Below the pieces are notes generated by a model. The model was given only the letters and a program-made list of their open reading frames with translations, was not told where the DNA came from and searched no databases. A program made the translations under genes and the position numbers. From Pseudomonadota bacterium (GTDB lineage Bacteria > Pseudomonadota > Alphaproteobacteria > Rhizobiales > Beijerinckiaceae), in NCBI GenBank assembly GCA_023423995.1, contig JAFAEL010000208.1, positions 1 to 23,427 of the forward strand: a stretch of 23,427 bases of DNA. Reading direction: 5' to 3'. Of this stretch, positions 8,137 through 15,894 are shown one piece after another. Position 1 is the stretch's first letter, and the number at the start of each line of letters is the position of its first letter.

Positions 8137-8937
8137 TCAGTAATCCGCAAGGCGGCGCAGGCCGACGAGCCGGTCGCCGATCACGAGCGCCACGACCGCG
8201 AGCAGGATGAGCAGCGCCGAGATGGCCGCGACCGTCGGGTCCGGACGCTCCTCCACGTATTGCAGCATCTGGATCGGCAGCGTCTTGGTCCAGGCATCCG
8301 TGAAGAAGATCGAGATCGGATAGTTGTCCATGGAGGCAAGGAACGCGAAGAGGCCGGAGGTGAGGAAGGCCGGCGCGAGCGAGGGCACGAGGATGCGCAG
8401 CACCGCGGCCGGATAGGTGAGGCCGAGCGTGCGCGCGGCGTCGATCAGCGTGAAGTCGAAGAGCGACAGCGCCGCGAGAACGGTCCGTACCACGTAGGGC
8501 AGCGTGATCACGACATGCGCCACGAGCAGGCTCACCCAGACGTCGCGCAGGCCGGCCATGCGGAAGCCCTGCAGCATGGCGATGCCGATCACGAGGCCGG
8601 GCAGCATCAGGGGCGAGATCAGGAAGGTGATGATCCCCTCCCGGCCGGGCACGCGCCCGCGCACCAGCGCGATGGCGCAGAGCGTCCCGAGGACCAGCGC
8701 GACCGCCGTGGACAGGGCCGCGATCTGGAGCGAGGTCGCGACGGCGGGCCAGAGGTCGCGCGAGGCCCAGAGCCGCTCGTACCAGCGCATCGACCAGGAT
8801 GGCGGCGGCAGCGTGAACACGGAGCTCGACCCGAACGACACCGCGACCGTCACGACGAGCGGCGTCATCAGGAACAGGACCGCGACCGCGGCGACGACCC
8901 AGACGAGGCTGGAGGCGAGGCGTTCGGTTGCGGTCAT
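8137..8937 (-). CDS. ABC transporter permease, PotC-like
   Basis: A 266-residue inner-membrane protein with about six hydrophobic segments, the first at about 10-33 ('LVWVVAAVAVLFLMTPLVVT'). The ATPase-coupling EAA-type loop is visible as 'DAARTLGLTYPAAVLRILVPS'. Length and pattern fit the second permease of spermidine/putrescine-type importers. Its start overlaps the preceding permease stop by four bases (8934-8937), and its stop lies seven bases before the deacetylase start, giving a tightly packed unit. Confidence 0.92.
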   Translation of the reverse strand: MTATERLASSLVWVVAAVAVLFLMTPLVVTVAVSFGSSSVFTLPPPSWSMRWYERLWASRDLWPAVATSLQIAALSTAVALVLGTLCAIALVRGRVPGREGIITFLISPLMLPGLVIGIAMLQGFRMAGLRDVWVSLLVAHVVITLPYVVRTVLAALSLFDFTLIDAARTLGLTYPAAVLRILVPSLAPAFLTSGLFAFLASMDNYPISIFFTDAWTKTLPIQMLQYVEERPDPTVAAISALLILLAVVALVIGDRLVGLRRLADY

Positions 8938-9767
8938 GAGGAGCTCCCGAGGCGGCGGGCGAGCGCCGTGGACCCGACCACGATCGCGACGGCGAGCGCG
9001 AGAAGGACCACGGCCGTGGTGGAGCCGAGCTCCTCGTTCCGCATCATCAGGAAGGCGCGGCCCGTGAGCGTCGCGAGCGTCTGGTACCGATCCCCGATGA
9101 CGAGGCTCGGGATCACGTACATCGAGACCGCGAGCGAGAAGACGAAGGCCATGCCCGACACGATGCCCGGCATCGTGAGCGGCAGGGCGACGCGCGTGAA
9201 ACGGTAGAGCGGCGTTGCGCCGAGGGTGGCGGCGGCTTCCGTCAGGCGCGGGTCGACGAGCCGGATCACCGAATAGATCGGCAGGATCATGAAGGGCAGG
9301 AACACGTTGGCGGCACCGATGACGAGGCCGGTCTCGGTGAAGAGCAGCCGCTGCGGCTCGCTCCAGATGCCGAGCCCGACGAGGGCCTGGGACACGATCC
9401 CGTCCCGCCGCAGCACGATCTGCCAGGCATAGGCCTTCACGACCACGCCGACGGAGAGCGGCAGGATGATCGACAGGAGGAGGACGACCTGGGCCAGCCC
9501 ACGCGAGCGGGCGAGCGCCAGCGCGGTCGGGTAGCCGATCACGAGGCAGAGGAGCGTCACCAGGGCGGCGGTCTGCAGCGTGTTGCCGATCACGCGCCAG
9601 CTGAAGGGATCGGACAGGAAGCCCGCGAGCGGTGCGAGGCTCCAGCCCTCGGGCCCGGACACGCTGCGCAGGAGCAGCGCCACGAGCGGCCAGCCATAGG
9701 CGAAGAGAAGGTAGAGGACCGCCGGCAGCGCGAGCAGCGCCACCGGGTCGATGCGCCGGGCCGTCAT
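8934..9767 (-). CDS. ABC transporter permease, PotB-like
   Basis: A 277-residue inner-membrane permease. The start is set at the ATG at 9767 ([20 protein letters not shown]), which overlaps the ATPase stop by four bases; the longer open frame upstream is antisense-like arginine-rich translation of the ATPase gene. Hydrophobic helices alternate with short loops, and the coupling helix 'EAAATLGATPLYRFTRVALP' followed by L-T-M-P-G matches the EAA motif of binding-protein-dependent importers. It pairs with the PotC-like permease to form the channel. Confidence 0.92.
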   Translation of the reverse strand: MTARRIDPVALLALPAVLYLLFAYGWPLVALLLRSVSGPEGWSLAPLAGFLSDPFSWRVIGNTLQTAALVTLLCLVIGYPTALALARSRGLAQVVLLLSIILPLSVGVVVKAYAWQIVLRRDGIVSQALVGLGIWSEPQRLLFTETGLVIGAANVFLPFMILPIYSVIRLVDPRLTEAAATLGATPLYRFTRVALPLTMPGIVSGMAFVFSLAVSMYVIPSLVIGDRYQTLATLTGRAFLMMRNEELGSTTAVVLLALAVAIVVGSTALARRLGSSS

Positions 9768-10846
9768 GCCGCGAGCGCTTCCGTTTCGGCCGGGTAGACC
9801 AGCGTGTCCTCGGGCGCCCAGCTGAGCGGCATGCGGGCGCCGGGCGCCGCGCCGGCCGGGATTTCCGGCACCTCGGCCATGACGTGCTGGCCCGCGGCGG
9901 CCGCGAAGAACAGATGCGCCCGTGCCCCCTGGAAGGCGACCTCGACGAGCTCGGCCATGATCTCGTTCTCGCCGTCGCGCGCCTTCCCGACCCGGATACG
10001 CTCGGGCCGGACGCCGACCACGACGGGGCTGCCGGGCAGGAACTGCGCCGGCGCGCGGATCGGCCCGAAGACGGTGCGGATCGTGAGGAGACCTCGCCCG
10101 GCCTCCGCGACCTTGCCGGAGAGCTGCGTGGACAGTCCGACGAAGCCGAGCGCGAAGGCAGTGGCGGGCCGGCGGTAGATCGCGGCCGGCTCGTCCAGCT
10201 GCTCGATCGCGCCGCGGTTCATCACCGCGATGCGGTCGGACATCGTCAGCGCCTCGTCCTGGTCGTGCGTGACGAAGATCGAGGTCGTGCCGAGCTCGCG
10301 CAGGAGGCGCTTCAGCTCGATCTGCATGGTCTCGCGAAGCTTGCGGTCCAGCGCCGAGAACGGCTCGTCGAGGAGCAGCAGCTTCGGCTTCACGGCGAGC
10401 GCGCGCGCCACCGCGACACGCTGCTGCTGCCCGCCCGAGAGCGCCCGCACGGGGCGGTCGGCGAAGGCCGACATATGGACGAGTGACAGGAAGCGGGAGA
10501 CCGCCGGCGCGATCTCCTCGCGCGGCACGTTCCGGGCCTTGAGCCCGAAGGCGACGTTCTCGCCCACGGTCAGGTGCGGAAACAGCGCGTAGTTCTGGAA
10601 GACGACGCTGACGTTGCGCCGGTGCGGCGGGTCCCGCGTCATGTCGCGGCCGTCGAGCGACACGCGCCCGCGATCGGGCGCGAGAAGTCCCGCGACGATG
10701 CGGAGGAGCGTCGTCTTTCCGCATCCGGACGGCCCGAGGAGCGAGATGAACTCGCCCCGGCGGACCGCGAGATCGACCCCGCCGAGGACCGTGGAAGCGC
10801 CGAAGCGCTTCTCTGCCCCGACGATGTCGAGAAAGGCGGGCTGCAT
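9764..10846 (-). CDS. ABC transporter ATP-binding protein, PotA-like
   Basis: A 360-residue ATPase. Visible motifs are Walker [10 protein letters not shown] (38-46), the Q-loop [10 protein letters not shown] (Gln84), the signature LSGGQQQR (136-143), Walker B LLLLDEP (156-162) and the switch His194 in VTHDQDEA. The roughly 120 C-terminal residues form a TOBE-type domain, as in PotA/MalK/FbpC proteins. It lies 26 bases after the binding-protein stop and overlaps the first permease gene by four bases. The combination with two PotB/PotC-like permeases and a PotD-like receptor defines a complete importer of the polyamine/opine/iron-type group; the ligand is unknown. Confidence 0.95.
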   Translation of the reverse strand: MQPAFLDIVGAEKRFGASTVLGGVDLAVRRGEFISLLGPSGCGKTTLLRIVAGLLAPDRGRVSLDGRDMTRDPPHRRNVSVVFQNYALFPHLTVGENVAFGLKARNVPREEIAPAVSRFLSLVHMSAFADRPVRALSGGQQQRVAVARALAVKPKLLLLDEPFSALDRKLRETMQIELKRLLRELGTTSIFVTHDQDEALTMSDRIAVMNRGAIEQLDEPAAIYRRPATAFALGFVGLSTQLSGKVAEAGRGLLTIRTVFGPIRAPAQFLPGSPVVVGVRPERIRVGKARDGENEIMAELVEVAFQGARAHLFFAAAAGQHVMAEVPEIPAGAAPGARMPLSWAPEDTLVYPAETEALAA

Positions 10847-10872
10847 CGCGCCTGATCCCGTCCTGGCCGCGC

Positions 10873-11925
10873 TCAGAGCGACATCTCCCGGTCCCAGCGC
10901 TTGATCCAGGCCTCGCGCTCGCGCGCCACCTCGGCCCAGTCGACCTGGTGGATGACGATGTCGCTCGAGAAGCCGGCCGGGCGCGGCACGCCCTTGTTGG
11001 TGGCCAGCGAGAAGGTCGGGGCGACGAGCTTGCCCTGCATCTCTGCGCCGAGGAGCTCGTTGACATAGGCGAAGGCGAGCTCCGACTGGGGGGCGCCCTT
11101 CACCACGGCGATGCCGGACGGGAGCGCGAACACGCCCTCCTTGGGGGCCGCGAGTTCGATCGGCGCGCCCGCCGACTTGCGCTGGAGCGCGTAGGAAGAA
11201 AGCGCGCCCTGGATCATCCAGGCCTCGCCCTGCTCGAGGAGGTTATAGGCCTGGGGCTGCTGCGTGTAGACGGTGAGGAGGTTCGGCTTGATCGTCGCGA
11301 GCTTCTTGAAGCTGGCCTCGACATCCGCGCCCTTGCCGGCCATCGGCTTGCCGGTCTCGAGGGCGGACGCGATGTAGATCGCCGGCATGCCCTCCGTGTT
11401 CTGCAGCGAGGGCAGGATGACCCGGCCCTTGTACTTCGGGTCGAAGGCGTCGCCCCAGGAGGTCGGAGCCGTCTTCATCGTCTCCTTGTTGTAGGCGACG
11501 CCGAGCCAGGGCTGGAGATAGTTCGCCCACATCCCGTCCATGTGGACGGTGCCCGGGTTCAGTTCGGCCAGGTGGGGCGCCTTGGCGGGCGTCAGCGGAT
11601 CGAGCAGGCCTTCCTTCACGGCCAGGATCATGACCGGATCGTCCATCTGGACGACGGACATGTACTGCTTGTCCTTGTTCTTCTGCATCTTCTCGAGGTT
11701 CACGAGCGAACGCGTGCCCTCGAAGATGACCTTGGCCTTGTGCTTCTTCTCGAAGGCCGGGATCACGAATTCCTCGACCCAGCCCTTGTGGCTCGCAGCG
11801 CCGCCGACGACGAGTTCGCGCGTCTGCGCCCGCAGGATGGACGGCGCGCCGAGCACGGCGGCAGCACCGACACCGCCGGCCAGGAACGCACGACGGCTCG
11901 GATTGCGGGGAAGGCTGAAAGTCAT
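10873..11925 (-). CDS. Extracellular solute-binding protein, Tat-exported, PotD-like
   Basis: A 350-residue periplasmic receptor. The start at 11925 gives a twin-arginine leader (S-R-R-A-F-L-A-G at about 10-17), a hydrophobic stretch and a probable cleavage near 'ILRAQ'. Mature segments such as 'VIPAFEKKHKAKVIFEGTRS', 'GVAYNKETM', 'TSWGDAFDPKYKGRVILPSL' and 'NKGVPRP' are typical of family-1/PotD-like binding proteins. Tat export suggests that it folds in the cytoplasm before export. It is the first gene of the leftward transporter unit and is divergent from the GntR gene, whose product probably regulates it. Confidence 0.92.
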   Translation of the reverse strand: MTFSLPRNPSRRAFLAGGVGAAAVLGAPSILRAQTRELVVGGAASHKGWVEEFVIPAFEKKHKAKVIFEGTRSLVNLEKMQKNKDKQYMSVVQMDDPVMILAVKEGLLDPLTPAKAPHLAELNPGTVHMDGMWANYLQPWLGVAYNKETMKTAPTSWGDAFDPKYKGRVILPSLQNTEGMPAIYIASALETGKPMAGKGADVEASFKKLATIKPNLLTVYTQQPQAYNLLEQGEAWMIQGALSSYALQRKSAGAPIELAAPKEGVFALPSGIAVVKGAPQSELAFAYVNELLGAEMQGKLVAPTFSLATNKGVPRPAGFSSDIVIHQVDWAEVAREREAWIKRWDREMSL

Positions 11926-12194
11926 CGGCGTATGTCTCCGGTCGCAGCCCAATGCTGCGGCGCCCGTACCACCGCAAACCCCGTGCCGACCCGCATGGGG
12001 AGCGTCACTTTGGTACAATTCCCGGCGAAGTAGCTGAATTTGCGAGGGGCGGTCAGACGCCAACGTGTCGCGGCCAAGCTTCGATCCGCCGAGATTGCCG
12101 CCTATTTGGGCTCAACTTACCAGATTTTGTGCACAATCCGTGCTGGCCGCGGGGCCGGGTTTCGGGCGATCCTCCCGTTCGAAACAGGAACCGG
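11926..12194. promoter_or_regulatory. Divergent promoter region between binding-protein and GntR genes
   Basis: About 270 bases without a convincing gene. It holds a perfect 10-bp palindrome TTGTGCACAA (12127-12136) and a related imperfect element TTGGTACAA (12010-12018). Both resemble the T-x-G-T...A-C-x-A symmetry of operators bound by FCD-type GntR regulators. The leader of the binding-protein gene contains GGAGA about 10 bases before its ATG. Frames open across this stretch are arginine/proline-rich and lack similarity to known families. Confidence 0.5.
12127..12136. promoter_or_regulatory. Candidate GntR operator TTGTGCACAA
   Basis: Perfect 10-bp palindrome in the gap upstream of a GntR/FCD regulator gene, about 60 bases before its GTG start. 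FCD-type GntR proteins commonly bind TTGT-x2-ACAA-like sites and often control their own divergent promoter. A looser match (TTGGTACAA) lies at 12010-12018, nearer the transporter gene. Confidence 0.45.
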
Positions 12195-12923
12195 GTGCGA
12201 GCGCGGGAGATGGGGGACGACGAGATCCACAGGGCGCTGTCGCGCGTGCTGCTGGCCGGCCTCGTCGCGCCCGGCACCAAGCTCGGCGAGCATCATCTGG
12301 CGGAGATCTTCGGCGTCAGCCGCGAGAAGATCCGCAAGGTGCTCCAGCGGCTCGGGCACGAAAGGCTGATCACGCTGGAGAAGAACCGCGGCGCCTTCGC
12401 GATCGCGCCGGATCTGGGCGAGGCAAGGACGATCTACGAGGCTCGTCGCATCCTCGAAGGCGGGATCGTGGCGCATCTCGCCGATGCCCTCGACGAGGCA
12501 GGCCGCGAAAGGCTCGCGCGCCATGTCGCGGACGAGGATGCCGCGCTCGCCTCCGGCGACCGCATCACCTCCATCCGGCTCTCGGCCGAGTTCCACGCCA
12601 TCCTGGCCGAGCTCACGGCCAATCCGATCATCATCCGGCAGATGCAGGAGCTCGTGGCCCGCACCATGATGCTGGTCGCGTTCTTCGAGCCGGACAGCTC
12701 CTCCGCGTGCCAGTGCGCCGAGCACCGCGCGGTCTTCCGGTCGCTGCTCGCAAGGGAGCGCAGCAAGGCGGTCCGCGCGATGACGACACATCTCTCCCTG
12801 GTCGAGACGCGGCTGCGGCCGCGCATCTGCGAGGCCCCGTCGGCCTCGCTCGAGGACATCTTGAGAATGGAATTGCGGTCCGACACAGCGCGCGCCGCGT
12901 CGCGCTCCGAGGCGGCGGAATGA
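12195..12923 (+). CDS. GntR family transcriptional regulator (FCD type)
   Basis: About 242 residues: an N-terminal winged helix ('ALSRVLLAGLVAPGTKLGEH', then 'LAEIFGVSREKIRKVLQRLG', then 'LITLEKNRGAFAIAP') and an all-helical FCD ligand domain with 'EARRILEGGIVAHLAD', 'FHAILAELTANPII' and 'EHRAVFRSLLARE'. The start is uncertain. GTG at 12195 has AGGAA (12186-12190) at a usable distance. ATG at 12210 (MGDDEIHRAL) has GGGAG almost touching it, too close for a normal Shine-Dalgarno. The stop overlaps the amidohydrolase start by four bases, so regulator and enzyme are co-translated. It probably senses the substrate or a product of this island and also controls the divergent transporter. Confidence 0.88.
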   Translation: MRAREMGDDEIHRALSRVLLAGLVAPGTKLGEHHLAEIFGVSREKIRKVLQRLGHERLITLEKNRGAFAIAPDLGEARTIYEARRILEGGIVAHLADALDEAGRERLARHVADEDAALASGDRITSIRLSAEFHAILAELTANPIIIRQMQELVARTMMLVAFFEPDSSSACQCAEHRAVFRSLLARERSKAVRAMTTHLSLVETRLRPRICEAPSASLEDILRMELRSDTARAASRSEAAE

Positions 12924-14278
12924 CCGAGGGACACGACAGCGGTCCCCCGCCCTTCGATCTCCTGGTCGAAGGCGCAAGGATCCTCACGGGCGACCCGCTC
13001 CTCCCGGAGATCGTCGAGGGCCGCATCGGGATCGCCGGCGATCGGATCACCCATCTGGGCCCGGCCGAGGGCCCTGCCCCTCCCGCCCGCCGGACCATCG
13101 CGGCCGGAGGGCACCTGGCGATCCCGGGCCTCGTCAACGTCCACACCCATGCGGCGCTCACGATGCTGCGCGGCGTCGCGGAGGACCTCGGCTTCGCGCC
13201 CGCCTACACGCCCGGGATTCCACAGGGACACGACCTCGAACCGGACGAGGCGGTGGCCTTCGCCCGCCTCGGCGCCCTGGAGGCCCTGACCTTCGGCTCG
13301 ACGCTGATCAACGACACCTACGAGCACGCCGACCTCGCGCTTCCCGCGATGGCGGAGATCGGGCTGCGCGTGACGGCCTGCGGCCGCATCCGGGACGTCG
13401 ATTTCGCCGGCATCCCGGCGGGCCGGTGGGAGCACGATCCGAAGATCGGGCGGCGCACGCTGGATGCGGCGCTTGCGCTTCACCAGCGGTTCCACGGCAC
13501 GGAGAACGGCCGGGTCGGCGTCCAGCTCGCCGCCCATGCGCCCGACACCTGCTCGGCCGACCTCCTGCGCGAAGTGCGCGCCGCCCGGGACGCCACCGGT
13601 ATGCGGGTGACGACCCACCTCGCCCAGTCGAAACTCGAAGTCGCGCGGGTGCGCGAACGCGACGGTCTCAGCCCGCCCGAACTCCTCGACGAGCTCGGCC
13701 TGCTCGGGCCGGACCTGATCGCCGCCCATTGCATCTGGCTGGACGAGAGCGACATCCGGCGCGTCGGGCAGGCCGGCATCCGGGTCGCCCACATCCCGAA
13801 GGGGAACGCGACCGGCGGCACCATCGCGCCGATCGCCGAGCTGCGGCAGGCGGGCGCCACCATCGCGCTGTCCACGGACAACATGCATGCCGACATGGTC
13901 GAGGCCATGCGCTGGGCGCTGAATGCCGGCCGCATCCGGGCGGGCGGCGTCACGGACCAGTGGCAGCCGGCCCATGCCTTCGAGATGGCGACCCGCAACG
14001 GCGCCGCCGCCATGGGGCTGGCGGACGAGATCGGCCAGCTCGGCATCGGCCGGAAGGCGGATATCGTCCTCGTCGACATCCGCCGGCCGCACTGGGCCCC
14101 GCTTCTCAACCCGCTGGGATCGCTCCTCCATGTCGGCCAGGGCCGCGACGTCGCCCACGTGATCGTCGATGGCCGGATCGTTCTGGAGGATGGCCGGCCG
14201 ACGCTCGTCTCCGCCGACGAGATCGTCCGCGACGCGCAGCGTGCGGCCGAAGCCCTATGGCGTCGCGTGGCCGGATGA
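12920..14278 (+). CDS. Amidohydrolase family protein (TRZ/ATZ/SsnA-like deaminase or amidase)
   Basis: A 452-residue metal-dependent hydrolase of the cytosine-deaminase/chlorohydrolase group. The N-terminal strand-rich part leads into VNVHTHAAL (His75, His77); further ligands are probably His206 (QLAAHAP) or His233 (TTHLAQSK), His270 (IAAHCIWL) and Asp320 (STDNMH). In most deaminases of this group the third histidine sits in an HxxE motif; here the segment reads H-L-A-Q, so the usual catalytic Glu is Gln236, with a Glu at 240. The C-terminus 'GLADEIGQLGIGRKADIVLV' is the typical composite-domain ending. Its ATG overlaps the GntR stop, and its 3' end overlaps the convergent racemase-like gene by 24 bases. 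It probably hydrolyses a C-N bond of a heterocycle or amide. Confidence 0.88.
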   Translation: MTEGHDSGPPPFDLLVEGARILTGDPLLPEIVEGRIGIAGDRITHLGPAEGPAPPARRTIAAGGHLAIPGLVNVHTHAALTMLRGVAEDLGFAPAYTPGIPQGHDLEPDEAVAFARLGALEALTFGSTLINDTYEHADLALPAMAEIGLRVTACGRIRDVDFAGIPAGRWEHDPKIGRRTLDAALALHQRFHGTENGRVGVQLAAHAPDTCSADLLREVRAARDATGMRVTTHLAQSKLEVARVRERDGLSPPELLDELGLLGPDLIAAHCIWLDESDIRRVGQAGIRVAHIPKGNATGGTIAPIAELRQAGATIALSTDNMHADMVEAMRWALNAGRIRAGGVTDQWQPAHAFEMATRNGAAAMGLADEIGQLGIGRKADIVLVDIRRPHWAPLLNPLGSLLHVGQGRDVAHVIVDGRIVLEDGRPTLVSADEIVRDAQRAAEALWRRVAG

Positions 14279-14914
14279 CGCGCGTTCGAGCGCAAGCCGC
14301 ATTGCGGCCGGTACGGGTTCGATGATCGGCACCGGTAAGAGCGGCGCGATGGCGCGTGCCGCCACCGCGAGCGGGCCGCCGCCGATCACCACGGCCTCCG
14401 CGCCTGCCGCGATGCCGGCCCGGCAGGCATCGGCCAGCGCCTCCTGCAACCGCTCCCGATCCGCCATCAGGGCCGCCGGATCGCCCGGCGTGAGATGGAC
14501 GCCGCGGAACAGCGATGCGTGCCCGTATCGGTGCGCCGTCGCCGCGATGGCGGCCGCGAGATCCGGCGTGGTCGTCGCGACCGCGAAAGGCCGGCCGCCG
14601 GCGGCTGCCTCGGCCATGCCGGCCTCCGCGATCCCCGTCACCGGGCAAGGCAGGAGAGCGCGGGCCTCCGCGAGCGCCGGGTCCCCGAAGGCGGCGATGA
14701 TCACGCCGTCGGGAAGGGTGGCGCGACCGCGAAGCAGATCGAGCACCGCTTCCGATGCCGTCGCCAGCTGCGCCTCGTTGGTGATCAGCCCCACGCCCCA
14801 TGGCGCGGTGGCGCCCTCAATGACGACGCCTTCCGGCGCTGCCGCCTCCGCGATCCGCACCATGGCGTCGGTGGTTTCCCGGGAGGTGTTCGGGTTGACG
14901 AGAAGAAGGCGCAT
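14255..14914 (-). CDS. Asp/Glu/hydantoin racemase-like protein lacking both catalytic Cys (A)
   Basis: A 219-residue protein of the Asp/Glu/hydantoin racemase superfamily, starting MRLLLVNPNTSRETTDAM, which is the family's hallmark N-terminus. The first cysteine motif (usually C-F-x-D-P in hydantoin and allantoin racemases) reads A-A-F-G-D-P, with Ala75 at the cysteine position. The second (usually L-G-C-A-G) reads V-I-G-G-G-P, with glycine there. It is therefore unlikely to be a standard two-base racemase. The start at 14914 has GGAG five bases upstream; the longer frame to 15844 is an antisense shadow of the neighbouring gene. It is divergent from a paralogue with only 45 bases between the starts. 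Confidence 0.85.
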   Translation of the reverse strand: MRLLLVNPNTSRETTDAMVRIAEAAAPEGVVIEGATAPWGVGLITNEAQLATASEAVLDLLRGRATLPDGVIIAAFGDPALAEARALLPCPVTGIAEAGMAEAAAGGRPFAVATTTPDLAAAIAATAHRYGHASLFRGVHLTPGDPAALMADRERLQEALADACRAGIAAGAEAVVIGGGPLAVAARAIAPLLPVPIIEPVPAAMRLALERASSGHATP

Positions 14915-14959
14915 GAGGCTCCGCAGGGACGGCTCGGGTTGCCGAAAGGATCTGGCGTG

Positions 14960-15706
14960 ATGCGAATAGTACTTCTGAACCCGAACACCACTGCCGAACT
15001 GACGGACCTGATGCTCGCGGCCGGCCGCAAGGCGGCGGCACCCGGGACCGAGCTCGTGCCCATGACGGCGCCGCGCGGCTTCCCCTACATCTCGACGCAA
15101 GCCGAGGCGCAGATTGCCGGCGCGATCGCATTCGAGATGCTGGCGGAGGCCGGTCCGGCCGATGCCGCGATCATCGCGGCCTTCGGCGACCCGGGCCTTC
15201 TCGGCGCCCGCGAGCTGTTTCCCTTCCCGGTGGTCGGGATGTCGGAGGCCGCGATGCTCACCGCCTGCATGCTCGGGCGGCGCTTCGGCATCGTGACCTT
15301 CTCGGGGGCGCTCGCGCCCTGGTACCGCGACACTGTCGACCTCTACGGGCTCGGCGGCCGCTGCGCAGGCGTCTTCCCGCTCCAGGGCCGGTTCACGTCG
15401 ATCACCGATGTCCAGGGCGAGAAGGAGGAGCTCCTGGTCGAGCTCGCCCGTCACGCGGCCGCTGCGGGCTCGGACACCCTCATCTTCGCCGGCGCACCTC
15501 TGTCCGGGCTCGCCGCGCGCGTCGCCGATCGCCTGCCCGTGCCGGCGGTCGAGCAGGTGGCTGCCGCCGTGCGACAGGCCGAGACGCTGGCGATCCTGCG
15601 CGCGGGCGCGGGCGCCTGGCCCGCCCCAGCCTACCCTCCGAAGCCGACGAGCGGCCTGCCCGCCGCGCTTGCGTCCCGGATCGAGGGGAGCGCTTCCCTG
15701 CCTTGA
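14960..15706 (+). CDS. Asp/Glu/hydantoin racemase-like protein lacking both catalytic Cys (B)
   Basis: A 248-residue paralogue of the divergent neighbour, starting MRIVLLNPNTTAELTDLM. It has the same 'IIAAFGDPGL' segment (71-80) with Ala74 where the first catalytic cysteine should be, and 'LIFAGAPLSG' (174-183) where the second should be. It also carries the subfamily stretches 'FGIVTFSGALAPWYRDTVDL' and 'RCAGVFPLQG'. The ATG at 14960 has AAGGA upstream (14945-14949); an in-frame GTG at 14957 is an equally possible start. Both paralogues probably work in the same pathway as the amidohydrolase and the PuuE-like enzyme, perhaps as isomerase, lyase or hydrolase on a small dicarboxylate or ureide. 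The activity is unknown. Confidence 0.87.
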   Translation: MRIVLLNPNTTAELTDLMLAAGRKAAAPGTELVPMTAPRGFPYISTQAEAQIAGAIAFEMLAEAGPADAAIIAAFGDPGLLGARELFPFPVVGMSEAAMLTACMLGRRFGIVTFSGALAPWYRDTVDLYGLGGRCAGVFPLQGRFTSITDVQGEKEELLVELARHAAAAGSDTLIFAGAPLSGLAARVADRLPVPAVEQVAAAVRQAETLAILRAGAGAWPAPAYPPKPTSGLPAALASRIEGSASLP

Positions 15707-15894
15707 GGCCGGCCGGGAGCGATCCCGGATTCGAGAGCCCCGACACCGCCTGAAATCCCGGAGTCTACGGGCGAAACCCCGTCGTCCGGCGAAGCAGAAC
15801 GTGCTTCTCGCGGCACCAACGTTACGTGTTGAACCGCACAACAATCCGGAAACAACTTGCCGATACTCTACGCAGACGCGTGACGGAGGACGCG
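15707..15894. other. Intergenic stretch after racemase-like gene B
   Basis: No gene is supported here. It contains a small perfect hairpin, GAAGCA-GAACG-TGCTTC (15791-15807), which is too short and lacks the T-run of a convincing terminator. Downstream lies a Shine-Dalgarno for the next small gene (GGAGGA, 15885-15890). Confidence 0.5.

Noticed and set aside
9768..11066. Upstream extension of the PotB-like permease frame
   Set aside because: The extension is Arg-rich translation of the ATPase gene in another frame; the permease begins at the ATG overlapping the ATPase stop.
12434..14158. 574-codon leftward open frame over GntR and amidohydrolase
   Set aside because: Antisense shadow; both sense genes have clear family motifs and an ATGA junction.
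15791..15807. Hairpin GAAGCA-GAACG-TGCTTC as terminator of racemase-like B
   Set aside because: The six-base stem without a T-run is too weak to call.
14915..15844. Upstream extension of racemase-like A frame
   Set aside because: It covers the opposite-strand paralogue; family similarity starts exactly at MRLLLVNPNT with a Shine-Dalgarno.
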